From contig NZ_JAMOZL010000018.1 of assembly GCF_023667495.1 (NCBI RefSeq), positions 30,408-94,407 of the forward strand: 64,000 nucleotides of DNA, written 5' to 3'. Positions within the stretch are counted from its first letter, which is position 1. Each line of letters starts with the position of its first letter. The DNA comes from Dyadobacter sp. MSC1_007 (GTDB lineage: Bacteria > Bacteroidota > Bacteroidia > Cytophagales > Spirosomataceae). Position numbers and translations under genes: made by a program. Positions 33,463 through 41,650 of this stretch are shown here, piece by piece. The notes under the pieces are model-generated. The model did no database searches and was not told where the DNA came from. It saw only the letters and a list, made by a program, of their open reading frames with translations.

Positions 33463-34314
33463 ATGTCTCTGACCCCGATTAAAAAAATAACATCATGCAT
33501 CTTAAACATTTCAATTATGCCCACTGTCGGTCTAAAAAGGTATCTCAATTTGTTCAGGAATACCATGAATCCTTTCGAATACCTGATCGACAAGGTCCGA
33601 GACCGTGGCAGAACGCTACACTTTGTTACCAGGCCCAATAAACTAGGGTTCGATGTGCCGGAGAGTTTGTACCTGGTTTTCAAGGAAATTTTCATGTCGG
33701 ACGTTTATAATATCAATAGTCTGGTAGGGATATTGCCCGACGATCCTTTGGTGATAGACATTGGCGCAAATGCTGGTTTTTTTGACATATTACTTTTATC
33801 TAAGATAAAGAATGCCCAAATTTATGCGTATGAGCCGATGGCCAGCAATGTTGACCGAATGCGTTCCGTTGCTTCTTCCAACTTCAAGTTTGGTGAGAGT
33901 GTCATTATCAAGCCGTTTGCAGTAACCGGCACTCCGTGCGAAATGTTGCGGATATACGCCCAGGACACAGACAAGAATCAGGTTGTAGCATCCTCTGTTG
34001 AAGGATTTAATGCGGACAATGTGAAGGAATTGCTGATACCCGCAGTTTCTTTGTCGGAGATCATGGAAAAAATGCCGAAACTCAGCATTGATTTATTAAA
34101 AATGGACTGTGAAGGAAGTGAATATGATATTATCTTTAATACCCCTGCCGAATTAATCCAACGCATTGAGACAATGTTAATTGAAGTACATAATATTGAC
34201 GAACAACGTAACATCGAAACAGTAAGCCGGTACCTCGGAACGCTTGGCTATGATACAGTATCTGTCCCAATAAATGGATTTTGCTACGCCATGGAAGCGT
34301 ATAAGAGAAAATGA
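33463..34314 (+). CDS. FkbM-family methyltransferase
   Basis: 283 residues (alternative ATGs at 33517 and 33565). SAM-dependent Rossmann fold: VIDIGANAGFFDILLLSKI (motif I), IYAYEPMASNVDRM (motif II, acidic end), then IDLLKMDCEGSEYDIIFNTP, the FkbM-typical DCEGxEY box, and IETMLIEVHNIDEQ. Likely methylates a sugar or lipid-linked precursor in surface-glycan or secondary metabolism. The first of a group with two glycosyltransferases, in an AT-richer stretch. Confidence 0.83.
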   Translation: MSLTPIKKITSCILNISIMPTVGLKRYLNLFRNTMNPFEYLIDKVRDRGRTLHFVTRPNKLGFDVPESLYLVFKEIFMSDVYNINSLVGILPDDPLVIDIGANAGFFDILLLSKIKNAQIYAYEPMASNVDRMRSVASSNFKFGESVIIKPFAVTGTPCEMLRIYAQDTDKNQVVASSVEGFNADNVKELLIPAVSLSEIMEKMPKLSIDLLKMDCEGSEYDIIFNTPAELIQRIETMLIEVHNIDEQRNIETVSRYLGTLGYDTVSVPINGFCYAMEAYKRK

Positions 34315-34315
34315 G

Positions 34316-35386
34316 ATGGTGAGTATGTTAACGAACGTTCTTATTGATTGCGAAAGAATGCGGCATCCACATACCGGGCTGTACCATTATTGCCTTCAGT
34401 TAGGGAACTCCATTCTCAGGCAGGCTAAACATGAGAGAGAAAAGATTGCCTTTTACCTTCCATCATCTGCCGAACACGCATTCGGTAACAGGGCTAATTA
34501 TGTTTCGCAACACTTTATTCACAAGTTGTTTTTCCCTGATACAAAGTCAGTTGATATTTGGCATTGTACTTATCAGGGATCCAGGTACTATCCATTTGGA
34601 AAAAAAGTTTCTATTATTCTTACAGTTCACGATCTTAATTTTTTATACGACCATAAGCGCTCTGAAAAGCGAATAAAGAAGCATTTGGACAGGCTTCAAT
34701 TGAAGATTGACCGGGCAGATCATATTGTTGCGATTTCGTTTTTTGTGCTGGAAGACTTGAAGAAACATTTGTCTTTGGATGGAAAACCAACGTCTGTCAT
34801 TTACAACGGTTGTAATGTCGATGACCGCGTAGCGATTGAATTGCCGGAGCAGCCGGTCGACAGGCCATTTCTGTTTACGATCGGCACTATTGTAGGAAAG
34901 AAGAACTTCCACGTTCTGCCTCCTTTATTGAAGGATAATGACTATAAGCTGGTTATTGCCGGCATCGAAAGTAGTCAGGAATATAAGAAGCTGATTATAA
35001 AGGAAGCGCAAAAGTGGAATGTGCTGGATAGGATCATTTTTACCGGCCCAATCTCTGAAAACGACAAAAAATGGTATTTGAGCAACTGCACAGCCTTTGT
35101 TTTCCCGTCTATTGCCGAAGGTTTCGGGTTGCCGGTTATCGAGGCTATGTACTATGGAAAGCCGGTTATCCTATCGCGTTGTACATCGCTACCGGAAATC
35201 GGAGGTGATTGTGCCTATTATTTTGATAATTTCGATCCGGCGCACATGCAAGAAGTACTGGTGAAAAGTCTGGATCATTATAATAAAACAAAACCCAGGG
35301 AAAAAATTAAAGCGAGAGCCAAATTCTTTTCCTGGGAAAGAGCTGCAATGGAATATCTTAACCTTTACCGTAGTCTGGCTAAGTAG
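34316..35386 (+). CDS. glycosyltransferase family 4-type (GT-B fold)
   Basis: 356 residues from ATG 34316, 1 nt after the FkbM stop; the upstream ATG at 34274 lies inside the FkbM gene. Two Rossmann-like halves; the C-terminal half has LFTIGTIVGKKNFHVLPPLL, RIIFTGPISENDKKWYLSNC, and the nucleotide-sugar motif FPSIAEGFGLPVIEAMYYGK (E-x7-E), then PVILSRCTSLPEIGGDCAYY. Adds a sugar from an NDP- or lipid-linked donor to a growing surface glycan. Translationally coupled to the methyltransferase gene. Confidence 0.87.
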   Translation: MVSMLTNVLIDCERMRHPHTGLYHYCLQLGNSILRQAKHEREKIAFYLPSSAEHAFGNRANYVSQHFIHKLFFPDTKSVDIWHCTYQGSRYYPFGKKVSIILTVHDLNFLYDHKRSEKRIKKHLDRLQLKIDRADHIVAISFFVLEDLKKHLSLDGKPTSVIYNGCNVDDRVAIELPEQPVDRPFLFTIGTIVGKKNFHVLPPLLKDNDYKLVIAGIESSQEYKKLIIKEAQKWNVLDRIIFTGPISENDKKWYLSNCTAFVFPSIAEGFGLPVIEAMYYGKPVILSRCTSLPEIGGDCAYYFDNFDPAHMQEVLVKSLDHYNKTKPREKIKARAKFFSWERAAMEYLNLYRSLAK

Positions 35387-35390
35387 TTAA

Positions 35391-36374
35391 TTATAACTTA
35401 ATTACCTGTTGATATTTAAGCATTAATCTGATATTGTTGATTACGTCAAGTATTCCAATATCGGATTGATGTTTTTTCATTTGCCAGTTGAAAGCAAGTT
35501 TCTTCTTTCTGAGATTTTCGCGGTTCTTAAAGAAATCCATATATGCTTCCACTTTGAAAAATTGAAGCGTAATAAGCCCAACCAAAACGTCGCAGATCAA
35601 TATTTGTAAATGCCACAATTTCAGGTCCATTCCTTGTAAATGAAGGTAATGTACATAATACCTGTTCCTGAAATGGATTCTTTTTATTGCTTTTTTATGA
35701 TTGTGGTTTTTGGTACTGGCTGAAACTTCATGGCGGCAAACTGCATCGTGTTCATAGTAACATTTCCACCCCAAACGCCACGCCCTGATCGAAAGCTCCT
35801 GATCTTCTCCGTAATAGGGATTGAACATTTCATTGAAGCCATTTATCGCTTTCAACTTATTAGTATCCATTAATGCAATTGCACCTGACAAATAAAATGT
35901 AGGGGTAAATGCGTCTATATTTTGTAAATGAAAGAAATCGGATGATTTAATTTTGCGTCCAAGAATTTTGGGTTCTCTCGCTGCTTCACGGATCAGATCG
36001 TCGTTCATTCCGATCACCCTGCCCATTACACCAAAAGTATCTTCCAGTTCAAAGAATTTATATAACTTTTCGATATATCCCGGTTCAAGGGTGACATCTG
36101 TATTAAGCAGAAATATCAGTTCGTTGGAGGCGTATTTAATTCCGATGTTGCATGTATCTGAGAAACCGGAATTTTTTTCTTTTGTGATGAGCGTTATTTT
36201 ATCCTGGTAATTATCCTGTAAATATCCAATTGAGTCATCCGTGGACGCATCGTCCACTACAATAATTTGAACGTTAGTTTCAAGTGCTTTCAGTACTTTA
36301 TAATTATGTTCAAAATATTTTTCAAATAAATGTTTCCCGTTATAGTTCGGGATTATTACTGATATGCTTTTCAT
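35391..36374 (-). CDS. glycosyltransferase family 2
   Basis: 327 residues from ATG 36374. GT-A fold with SVIIPNYNGKHLF, VVDDASTDDSIGYLQ (DDxSTD), KNSGFSDTCNIGI, LIFLLNTDVTLEPGY (the D-x-D-like NTDV), FYLSGAIALMDTNKLKAING and YYGEDQELSIRAWRLGW (catalytic ED). The C-terminal part has hydrophobic stretches (LKLWHLQILICDVLVGLITL) that may sit in the membrane. This is the rhamnosyl/cell-wall-type layout. Convergent with the GT-B gene (4 nt gap) and of low GC compared with genes to either side. Confidence 0.87.
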   Translation of the reverse strand: MKSISVIIPNYNGKHLFEKYFEHNYKVLKALETNVQIIVVDDASTDDSIGYLQDNYQDKITLITKEKNSGFSDTCNIGIKYASNELIFLLNTDVTLEPGYIEKLYKFFELEDTFGVMGRVIGMNDDLIREAAREPKILGRKIKSSDFFHLQNIDAFTPTFYLSGAIALMDTNKLKAINGFNEMFNPYYGEDQELSIRAWRLGWKCYYEHDAVCRHEVSASTKNHNHKKAIKRIHFRNRYYVHYLHLQGMDLKLWHLQILICDVLVGLITLQFFKVEAYMDFFKNRENLRKKKLAFNWQMKKHQSDIGILDVINNIRLMLKYQQVIKL

Positions 36375-36761
36375 ATACAATCGGCGATTAAGTTAATTGA
36401 AGATTTTTTCAATACCGATTCTAAAACAAACCATATTTCAGGATAACGTGCATGATTTTCTCCATTTTGTTTAAATTTATATATAGCTCATTCCCACATC
36501 CTTACGGGACATTTTTTGATACAAATATCAGGCCAGCGTTGCATTGCAGGCATGCCTAAGACTAATGACTCTGTTGTTAGGGAAATGGTTGGAAGAGGGT
36601 TGTGAGGATACAAACCGAAGCTCGATCGCCGAAATATAACCTATATACTAACATTGTGAACAACTTTTTATTGTATTTCTTCACAACATAAACAGATTAT
36701 GCTCGCTACAGAAGTTGAAACCGGACCGTAAAAGCACATTTATAAATTTAGAAAGTCGCGG
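36375..36761. other. non-coding stretch between the GT2 and corA genes
   Basis: 387 bp, AT-rich. I see no gene. A 7-bp inverted repeat TTGTGAA/TTCACAA (36654-36660 and 36680-36686, 19-nt spacer) lies about 75 bp from the corA stop. No terminator with a T-run was found. Confidence 0.5.
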
Positions 36762-37706
36762 TTAAATCCATTTTTTTCTCCTGAAAAACCAAAGTACAAT
36801 AAGGGAGGAAAATACCATCAGGAATAGTGAAAGCCAAAAGCCCCATGGCTCACCGGTAGAGGGTATATGATTGTAATTCATGCCAAAAATGCCGGCGATG
36901 AGCGTCGGCGGCATGAATATGATGGTCACGACCGTGAAGATTTTGATGACCTGGCTTTGTTCCAGATTAATGAGGCCCATGAATGTGTTTTGCAGATATT
37001 CGAGCCGTTCAAAATTGAATGTGGTGTATTCCAGCAGCGAATTAATGTCTTTCAGGATAATGCGCAAATGTTCTTTGCGGTCTTCCGGAAAATATTGGCT
37101 ACGGAGAATTCCGGATAACACGCGCTGTTTATCAATACTGGTTTCCCGGAGCATCATCGTGATCTCCTGCAAACCACTGATCCGGATCAGGACTTCCTGG
37201 CGCGTCTTTTGTTCGTGGGTAAGGTCTTTACTGATCGCTGAAATGTCTTTTGAAATACCTTCGAGTGCATCCGCATCCGCTTCGATCCGAGTTTCGAGTA
37301 ATAAGAGCATAAAATCCACACCACCCTGGATTCCCTCGGGGCTCACTTTCATCTTTTTAACGGTATCCGCAAAGGTTTTGGAATCACCCCTTCGATAAGT
37401 GAAAAGCGCATTCTGATGCAGAATGAAAGACACCGGGTAAGTTTCATACCCGTCGCGTTCTATTTTCAGGAAGTTGGAGTTGGCATTGATTGTTTCATTC
37501 TGCTCGAAAAAACGCGAACTGCTTTCAATTTCCACGATTTCCTGCGGCGTTTGAAAGCTGATATTGCATTTGTTCTCGACCCATTCCTCTTCCTCGGCAC
37601 TGGGTGATTGCAGATCGACCCAAATGAGGTTCCGGACCTTTCCCAATTCGCGGATATCATTCTCGCGCTTAATAACCTTACCTTCTTTATAGAATATGCG
37701 TACCAT
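36762..37706 (-). CDS. corA: CorA-family divalent cation transporter
   Basis: 314 residues. A long N-terminal cytosolic part, a helical stalk (GLQEITMMLRETSIDKQ and later), and two C-terminal membrane helices separated by the pore signature FGMNYNHIP (GMN). The end RRKKWI is the basic tail. Expected to carry Mg2+ (or Co2+/Ni2+) into the cell as a pentamer. Divergent from the MFS gene (87-bp gap). Confidence 0.93.
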   Translation of the reverse strand: MVRIFYKEGKVIKRENDIRELGKVRNLIWVDLQSPSAEEEEWVENKCNISFQTPQEIVEIESSSRFFEQNETINANSNFLKIERDGYETYPVSFILHQNALFTYRRGDSKTFADTVKKMKVSPEGIQGGVDFMLLLLETRIEADADALEGISKDISAISKDLTHEQKTRQEVLIRISGLQEITMMLRETSIDKQRVLSGILRSQYFPEDRKEHLRIILKDINSLLEYTTFNFERLEYLQNTFMGLINLEQSQVIKIFTVVTIIFMPPTLIAGIFGMNYNHIPSTGEPWGFWLSLFLMVFSSLIVLWFFRRKKWI

Positions 37707-37781
37707 GTTTTAAAGTTGGGAAAAAAGGGGCAGGGCGGAAAACCGTTCGGAAGAATTTTCTGATTTGATAGAAGTAAATAC

Positions 37782-37789
37782 TAAATTTG
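37782..37789 (+). promoter_or_regulatory. candidate -7 element TAAATTTG immediately before the MFS gene
   Basis: Matches TAnnTTTG and is only 4 nt from the ATG at 37794, so transcription would start near the start codon (possible leaderless mRNA). The -33 part is poor (TTTC). Confidence 0.3.
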
Positions 37790-37793
37790 TTCG

Positions 37794-38981
37794 ATGCAAA
37801 GTACAGCTTCTCCTGGAATATTTACGACACAATTCTGGCTTTTAGGCCTCAGTTCGTTTCTGTTCTCATCCAGCTTCAACATGCTTATCCCTGAGCTCCC
37901 CGGTTATTTATCGGATATGGGCGGGGCGGAATACAAAGGGGCGATTATCGGGTTATTCACGTTAACGGCAGGACTTTCCAGGCCATTCAGTGGCAGGCTC
38001 ACAGACCGGATCGGACGTGTCCCGGTGATGGCATTCGGCTCGCTCGTGTGTTTTGTCTGCGGGTTTTTGTATCCTATTTTCACCACGGTGATGCCTTTTT
38101 TGCTTTTACGATTGGTTCACGGGTTCTCTACCGGCTTTAAACCGACAGGAACTTCTGCCTACGTGGCTGATATTGTACCCGCCAACCGACGGGGAGAAGC
38201 TATGGGAATCCACGGCATGTGTATGAGCGTAGGATCGGCATTCGGGCCTGCTATTGGGAGCATGCTGAGCCAGGCATTTTCGCTGAATGCGCTTTTCTAT
38301 ACTTCCTCGCTTTTCGCTTTCCTTTCTATCGCCATTCTTTTGAATATGAAAGAAACTCTTCAGGACAAGCAGCGGCTTTCTGTGGAGTCATTCAAGATCA
38401 GCTGGCGAGATATATTTGAGCCGGATGTGTTCAGTCCCGCGCTCATTACTTTTCTCTGTTATTTTGGATTTGGGGCTGTGGCTACGGTCACTCCTGATTT
38501 CAGCGGATACCTGGGGCTTCAAAACCGCGGTATTTACTTCATGGTATTCACGGTATCTTCTATATTAATCAGATTATTTGCGGGCAAAATATCGGATAAG
38601 CACGGACGTATGCCCGTGACAATCGTCGGATGTTTTATGTTGATCGTCTCCATGGTCATCACCGGCTATGCTGATTCAATCACAGTCTTTTTAACCGGTG
38701 CGGCGTTCTTTGGCATGGCAATGGGCATTCTGTCACCGGTATTGTCTGCCTGGACGGTTGATTTGAGTGGCGACCATAACCGCGGCAGGGCCATCGCGAC
38801 GATGTTCATTTCGCTCGAAGCAGGGATTGGCCTCGGCGCTTTCCTTTCGGCGGCGCTTTTTGAGAACCAGAGAAGCAATCTTCCGCTTGTGTTCTTCTGC
38901 ATGGCGGCATTCGCAATGGCTGGACTGGCCTACACAGTAGTCATTTATCGGTTTAAAGGACGGGGAACGCGTGCTATTTGA
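37794..38981 (+). CDS. MFS transporter
   Basis: 395 residues, 12 predicted membrane helices. Shows the MFS loop-2 motif GLSRPFSGRLTDRIGRVPVM (G-x3-D/R-x2-G-R-R-type) and its second-half repeat LFAGKISDKHGRMPV, plus the FKPTGTSAYVADIVPANRRG and GEAMGIHGMCMSVGSAFGPA motifs of the drug/sugar-efflux branch. Substrate unknown. Overlaps the yigZ gene by 11 nt, so the two are translated from one mRNA. Confidence 0.88.
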   Translation: MQSTASPGIFTTQFWLLGLSSFLFSSSFNMLIPELPGYLSDMGGAEYKGAIIGLFTLTAGLSRPFSGRLTDRIGRVPVMAFGSLVCFVCGFLYPIFTTVMPFLLLRLVHGFSTGFKPTGTSAYVADIVPANRRGEAMGIHGMCMSVGSAFGPAIGSMLSQAFSLNALFYTSSLFAFLSIAILLNMKETLQDKQRLSVESFKISWRDIFEPDVFSPALITFLCYFGFGAVATVTPDFSGYLGLQNRGIYFMVFTVSSILIRLFAGKISDKHGRMPVTIVGCFMLIVSMVITGYADSITVFLTGAAFFGMAMGILSPVLSAWTVDLSGDHNRGRAIATMFISLEAGIGLGAFLSAALFENQRSNLPLVFFCMAAFAMAGLAYTVVIYRFKGRGTRAI

Positions 38982-39579
38982 CGATACATATCAAACACTG
39001 GCGGGCCTGTCGGAGGGTTTTTTTAAAGATAAAGGCAGTAAGTTTTTCGCTTATGCGTTCCCGATCGCAAATGATTCCGAGGCAAAGTCACGTCTCGCGC
39101 AACTTCGAGAACTTCATCCGAAGGCCGTGCATCACTGTTATGCGTACCGATTGGGAGCCGACAGAATGAGTTACCGCATGAGTGATGACGGAGAGCCGTC
39201 GGGAACAGCGGGCCGGCCTATTTTGAATGTGCTTTATTCCAAAAACATCACGAATGTGCTGGTAGTGGTTGTGAGATATTTCGGCGGAACATTGTTGGGC
39301 GTGCCAGGGTTGATCAATGCTTATAAAACTGCAACCGAGAGTGCGCTCGACGCTGGGGAAGTTGTTACGCGCCACTATTTCAGTGTCTATGAGCTTTCGT
39401 TCGGGTACATGCTCATGAACGATGTAATGCGGATCGTGAAGGATATGGAACTGCCTGTCCGTATGCAGTCGTTCGAAATGGAATGCAGGATGGAAGTAGA
39501 AGTGCGTACTACACTTATCGAAAGGTTTGCTGCGCGATCGCAAAATGTCGAAGGGCTTATCGTTAAGCTGATCGACTAA
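38971..39579 (+). CDS. yigZ: YigZ/IMPACT family protein (UPF0029)
   Basis: 202 residues with a GTG start overlapping the MFS stop. Family pattern: SEGFFKDKGSKFFAYAFPI, HPKAVHHCYAYRLG, RMSDDGEPSGTAGRPILNVL (the SDDGEPxGTAGxP signature), then NVLVVVVRYFGGTLLGVPGL and INAYKTA. Related to yeast YIH1/IMPACT; bacterial members may bind nucleic acid or the ribosome, but the role is not settled. Confidence 0.92.
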   Translation: MLFDDTYQTLAGLSEGFFKDKGSKFFAYAFPIANDSEAKSRLAQLRELHPKAVHHCYAYRLGADRMSYRMSDDGEPSGTAGRPILNVLYSKNITNVLVVVVRYFGGTLLGVPGLINAYKTATESALDAGEVVTRHYFSVYELSFGYMLMNDVMRIVKDMELPVRMQSFEMECRMEVEVRTTLIERFAARSQNVEGLIVKLID

Positions 39580-39740
39580 TCGTTTTCTTTAAGCATCCTC
39601 ACGAAATCGTCCTCATATTCTTTAATCGCTTTCAGCAGCTCCTGCAATTCTTTTTCTTCCGGCGTACCTTTTTTTGCGCCGAAAATTTCGTCGGCCCGCT
39701 CGGAGGCTTTCTCGTAGTCACTTTCGTTTTTGATCTTCAT
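39576..39740 (-). CDS. small HigA-N-like protein without helix-turn-helix (copy B)
   Basis: 54 residues, found by direct translation. The opening MKIKNESDYEKASERADEIF, followed by GTPEEKELQELLKAIKEYED, matches the N-terminal segment of HigA-type antitoxins (spacing EYExA...Px...EL..L...YE), but there is no DNA-binding domain. Acidic and all-helical. The stop shares bases with the yigZ stop, so the genes are convergent with a 4-bp overlap. No toxin gene is adjacent. Similar mini-genes sit at 9174 and 54185. Confidence 0.65.
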   Translation of the reverse strand: MKIKNESDYEKASERADEIFGAKKGTPEEKELQELLKAIKEYEDDFVRMLKEND

Positions 39741-39792
39741 ATTACCAGGCAGTTTTAATTTCTTGTCAAAAATATTTCATTAGCCGACAAAG

Positions 39793-39829
39793 CACAAAAA
39801 AACCGGTCTTTCGAGCCGGTTTTTTTGTG
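39793..39829. terminator. bidirectional intrinsic terminator
   Basis: Arms 39793-39806 and 39816-39829 form a 14-bp perfect stem (7 of the pairs A-T) with a 9-nt loop. A/T runs give a T-run on both strands. It ends the second susCD operon (- strand) and could also stop yigZ transcripts (+ strand). Confidence 0.85.
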
Positions 39830-39850
39830 GGTGCTAAATGGGTATTGAAT

Positions 39851-41614
39851 CTAATATCCTGGATTTTGCGTCAACGTCGGTTTACCGTCCTTCTGGCTGT
39901 TCAGGATTTCGTCCTGAGGAAGCGGGAAGTAAAGGTTTTTCTGGGTAAACGTTTTGCCAGCCATATAACCCCTTTTGTTGAATGTCCGTCCCGATGGCTC
40001 TTTGCCAGGAACAGCTTCTTCGGCGGTATACTTATTTAAAACTTTCTCTGCAATGCCCCAGCGTACCAGGTCGAAGAACCGGTGTCCTTCCATTGCAAAT
40101 TCAAGTCGTTGCTCCATGCGAACGGCATTTCTTGCGAAATCGGCGCCCTTCGCTGCGAATGTACCCACAGGATATGGCTCCACTTTATAAGTTACCGTTG
40201 CATCTTGCACAGAACCGGTTTTAGCCCGCACACGGATCTGGTTCACGTAACCTTCTGCAGCTGCCAGATTGCCCAGTTCAATTTCGGCCTCAGCCAACCA
40301 CAATAGGACGTGTGACAGTTTGATCAGGCGGTAGTTGTTGTTCACATTCCGTCTGCTGGTCGAGTGGGTAGTGCTGCTTTCCTCTGCCAGGTAGTACATC
40401 CATTTCTTGCCTGTAAAAGGACCGGCATAAGCCTGATCACGAATCCAGGTTGATCCCGGCATCGGGCCCCAATCCAGGAAGTTAACGCCACGGCGGCCAA
40501 CGGTCCAGTCAAGTCTTGGGTCCACAGGAACTGTTTTATCCAATGTAAATGCAGCCGATGCCACAATACCCTGATCGTTCGGTAAGTCCACTTTGTTATA
40601 AGTGTCGAGGGTGCCGTCTGCTGCTGTACCGATCATCGGAAGGCCGTTTTCAGTTTTGAAAGCATTCACAAGGTTATGCGATGCCTGGTAAAAACCGCAG
40701 CATCCACGTCCGGGAGCTCCCGCAGAATATGGCCAGTTCAGGTTATCTCCGGCATTACCGTTGTTTCCGTTGGTACCGTCGTTTACCGAGAACTGTACTT
40801 CCATGATCGACTCGCTGTTGTTGTTACCGGTAGTACGGTAGTTGTCGTGGTAATTGGCAACCAGTTTCTTGCCGGAGTTTTTCACGATGTCATCAAGGAG
40901 TGTTTTAGCCTGGGCCCATTTTTTCTGGAAAAGGTAAGCCTTTGCCAGATAGGCTTTAGCCGCCCACTGGGTAGCACGTCCCTTTTGAGATTGGGTCACA
41001 GGCAAGTTGTCCGCAGCAAATTTAAAATCCTCTTCGATTTTTGGCCAGATATCCTCTGTATTAGGAATTTTGGTTGAATTTGGATCCGCGGCAATATAGA
41101 CCTTATCATCGATGTAAGGCACCTTGTTCCACATTTTCTTAGCCTCAAAATGGTAATGGCCGCGGAGAAAACGTGCTTCGGCTACTACCTGCAACTTTTC
41201 GGCATCGGTCATATCCTTAATAAGGGGGCTGGCTGCTATCTGGATCACCTCGTTGGCACGGGCAACTCCGTCGTAGGAATGCCACCATTTGCCGAGGAAG
41301 TAAGTATTATCAGAAAGCCAGTTGTACTGCTCGATAAAGGATTGCTCTGGCTGGTCACCGGCATCGGTACCTTTCACGGCGTCGTCACTGCTGATCCCGC
41401 CGAATACATAGTTCGAAATCGTCGACTGACGACCGGTATTACCAGCCCCCACACCGTCAAGCAGGGAGTAGGCGCCTATCAACAAGGCATTTACGCCGTT
41501 TTTGTTGCTGAGCTGTTCCAGGGATGCACGGCCCTGTGGTTTCAGGTCGAAAAAGCTGTCGGAGCACGAAAAGCCGACGCCGACCATTATGAATATCAGG
41601 ATTAATTTTTTCAT
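39851..41614 (-). CDS. SusD/RagB-like outer-membrane lipoprotein
   Basis: 587 residues from ATG 41614 (a TTG at 41644 is unlikely). Lipobox signal MKKLILIFIMVGVGFSC (Cys17), then SDSFFDLKPQGRASLEQLSN. Classical SusD (PF07980/PF14322-like) features: TPR helices (EARFLRGHYHFEAKKMWNKV, RATQWAAKAYLAKAYLFQKK), then RRNVNNNYRLIKLSHVLLWL, AEAEIELGNLAAAEGYVNQI and the C-terminal RLEFAMEGHRFFDLVRWGI, NLYFPLPQDEI and QNPGY. Captures glycan at the surface for the SusC protein encoded just before it. A bidirectional terminator follows. Confidence 0.94.
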   Translation of the reverse strand: MKKLILIFIMVGVGFSCSDSFFDLKPQGRASLEQLSNKNGVNALLIGAYSLLDGVGAGNTGRQSTISNYVFGGISSDDAVKGTDAGDQPEQSFIEQYNWLSDNTYFLGKWWHSYDGVARANEVIQIAASPLIKDMTDAEKLQVVAEARFLRGHYHFEAKKMWNKVPYIDDKVYIAADPNSTKIPNTEDIWPKIEEDFKFAADNLPVTQSQKGRATQWAAKAYLAKAYLFQKKWAQAKTLLDDIVKNSGKKLVANYHDNYRTTGNNNSESIMEVQFSVNDGTNGNNGNAGDNLNWPYSAGAPGRGCCGFYQASHNLVNAFKTENGLPMIGTAADGTLDTYNKVDLPNDQGIVASAAFTLDKTVPVDPRLDWTVGRRGVNFLDWGPMPGSTWIRDQAYAGPFTGKKWMYYLAEESSTTHSTSRRNVNNNYRLIKLSHVLLWLAEAEIELGNLAAAEGYVNQIRVRAKTGSVQDATVTYKVEPYPVGTFAAKGADFARNAVRMEQRLEFAMEGHRFFDLVRWGIAEKVLNKYTAEEAVPGKEPSGRTFNKRGYMAGKTFTQKNLYFPLPQDEILNSQKDGKPTLTQNPGY

Positions 41615-41650
41615 CGTATAATTCTTAATGATTTTGAATATCAATATGGA

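Noticed and set aside
39576..39740. Copy B as decayed full-length higA
   Set aside because: The frame has a clean start and stop, and no HTH remnant lies downstream (the next bases belong to yigZ). Treated as a short gene instead.
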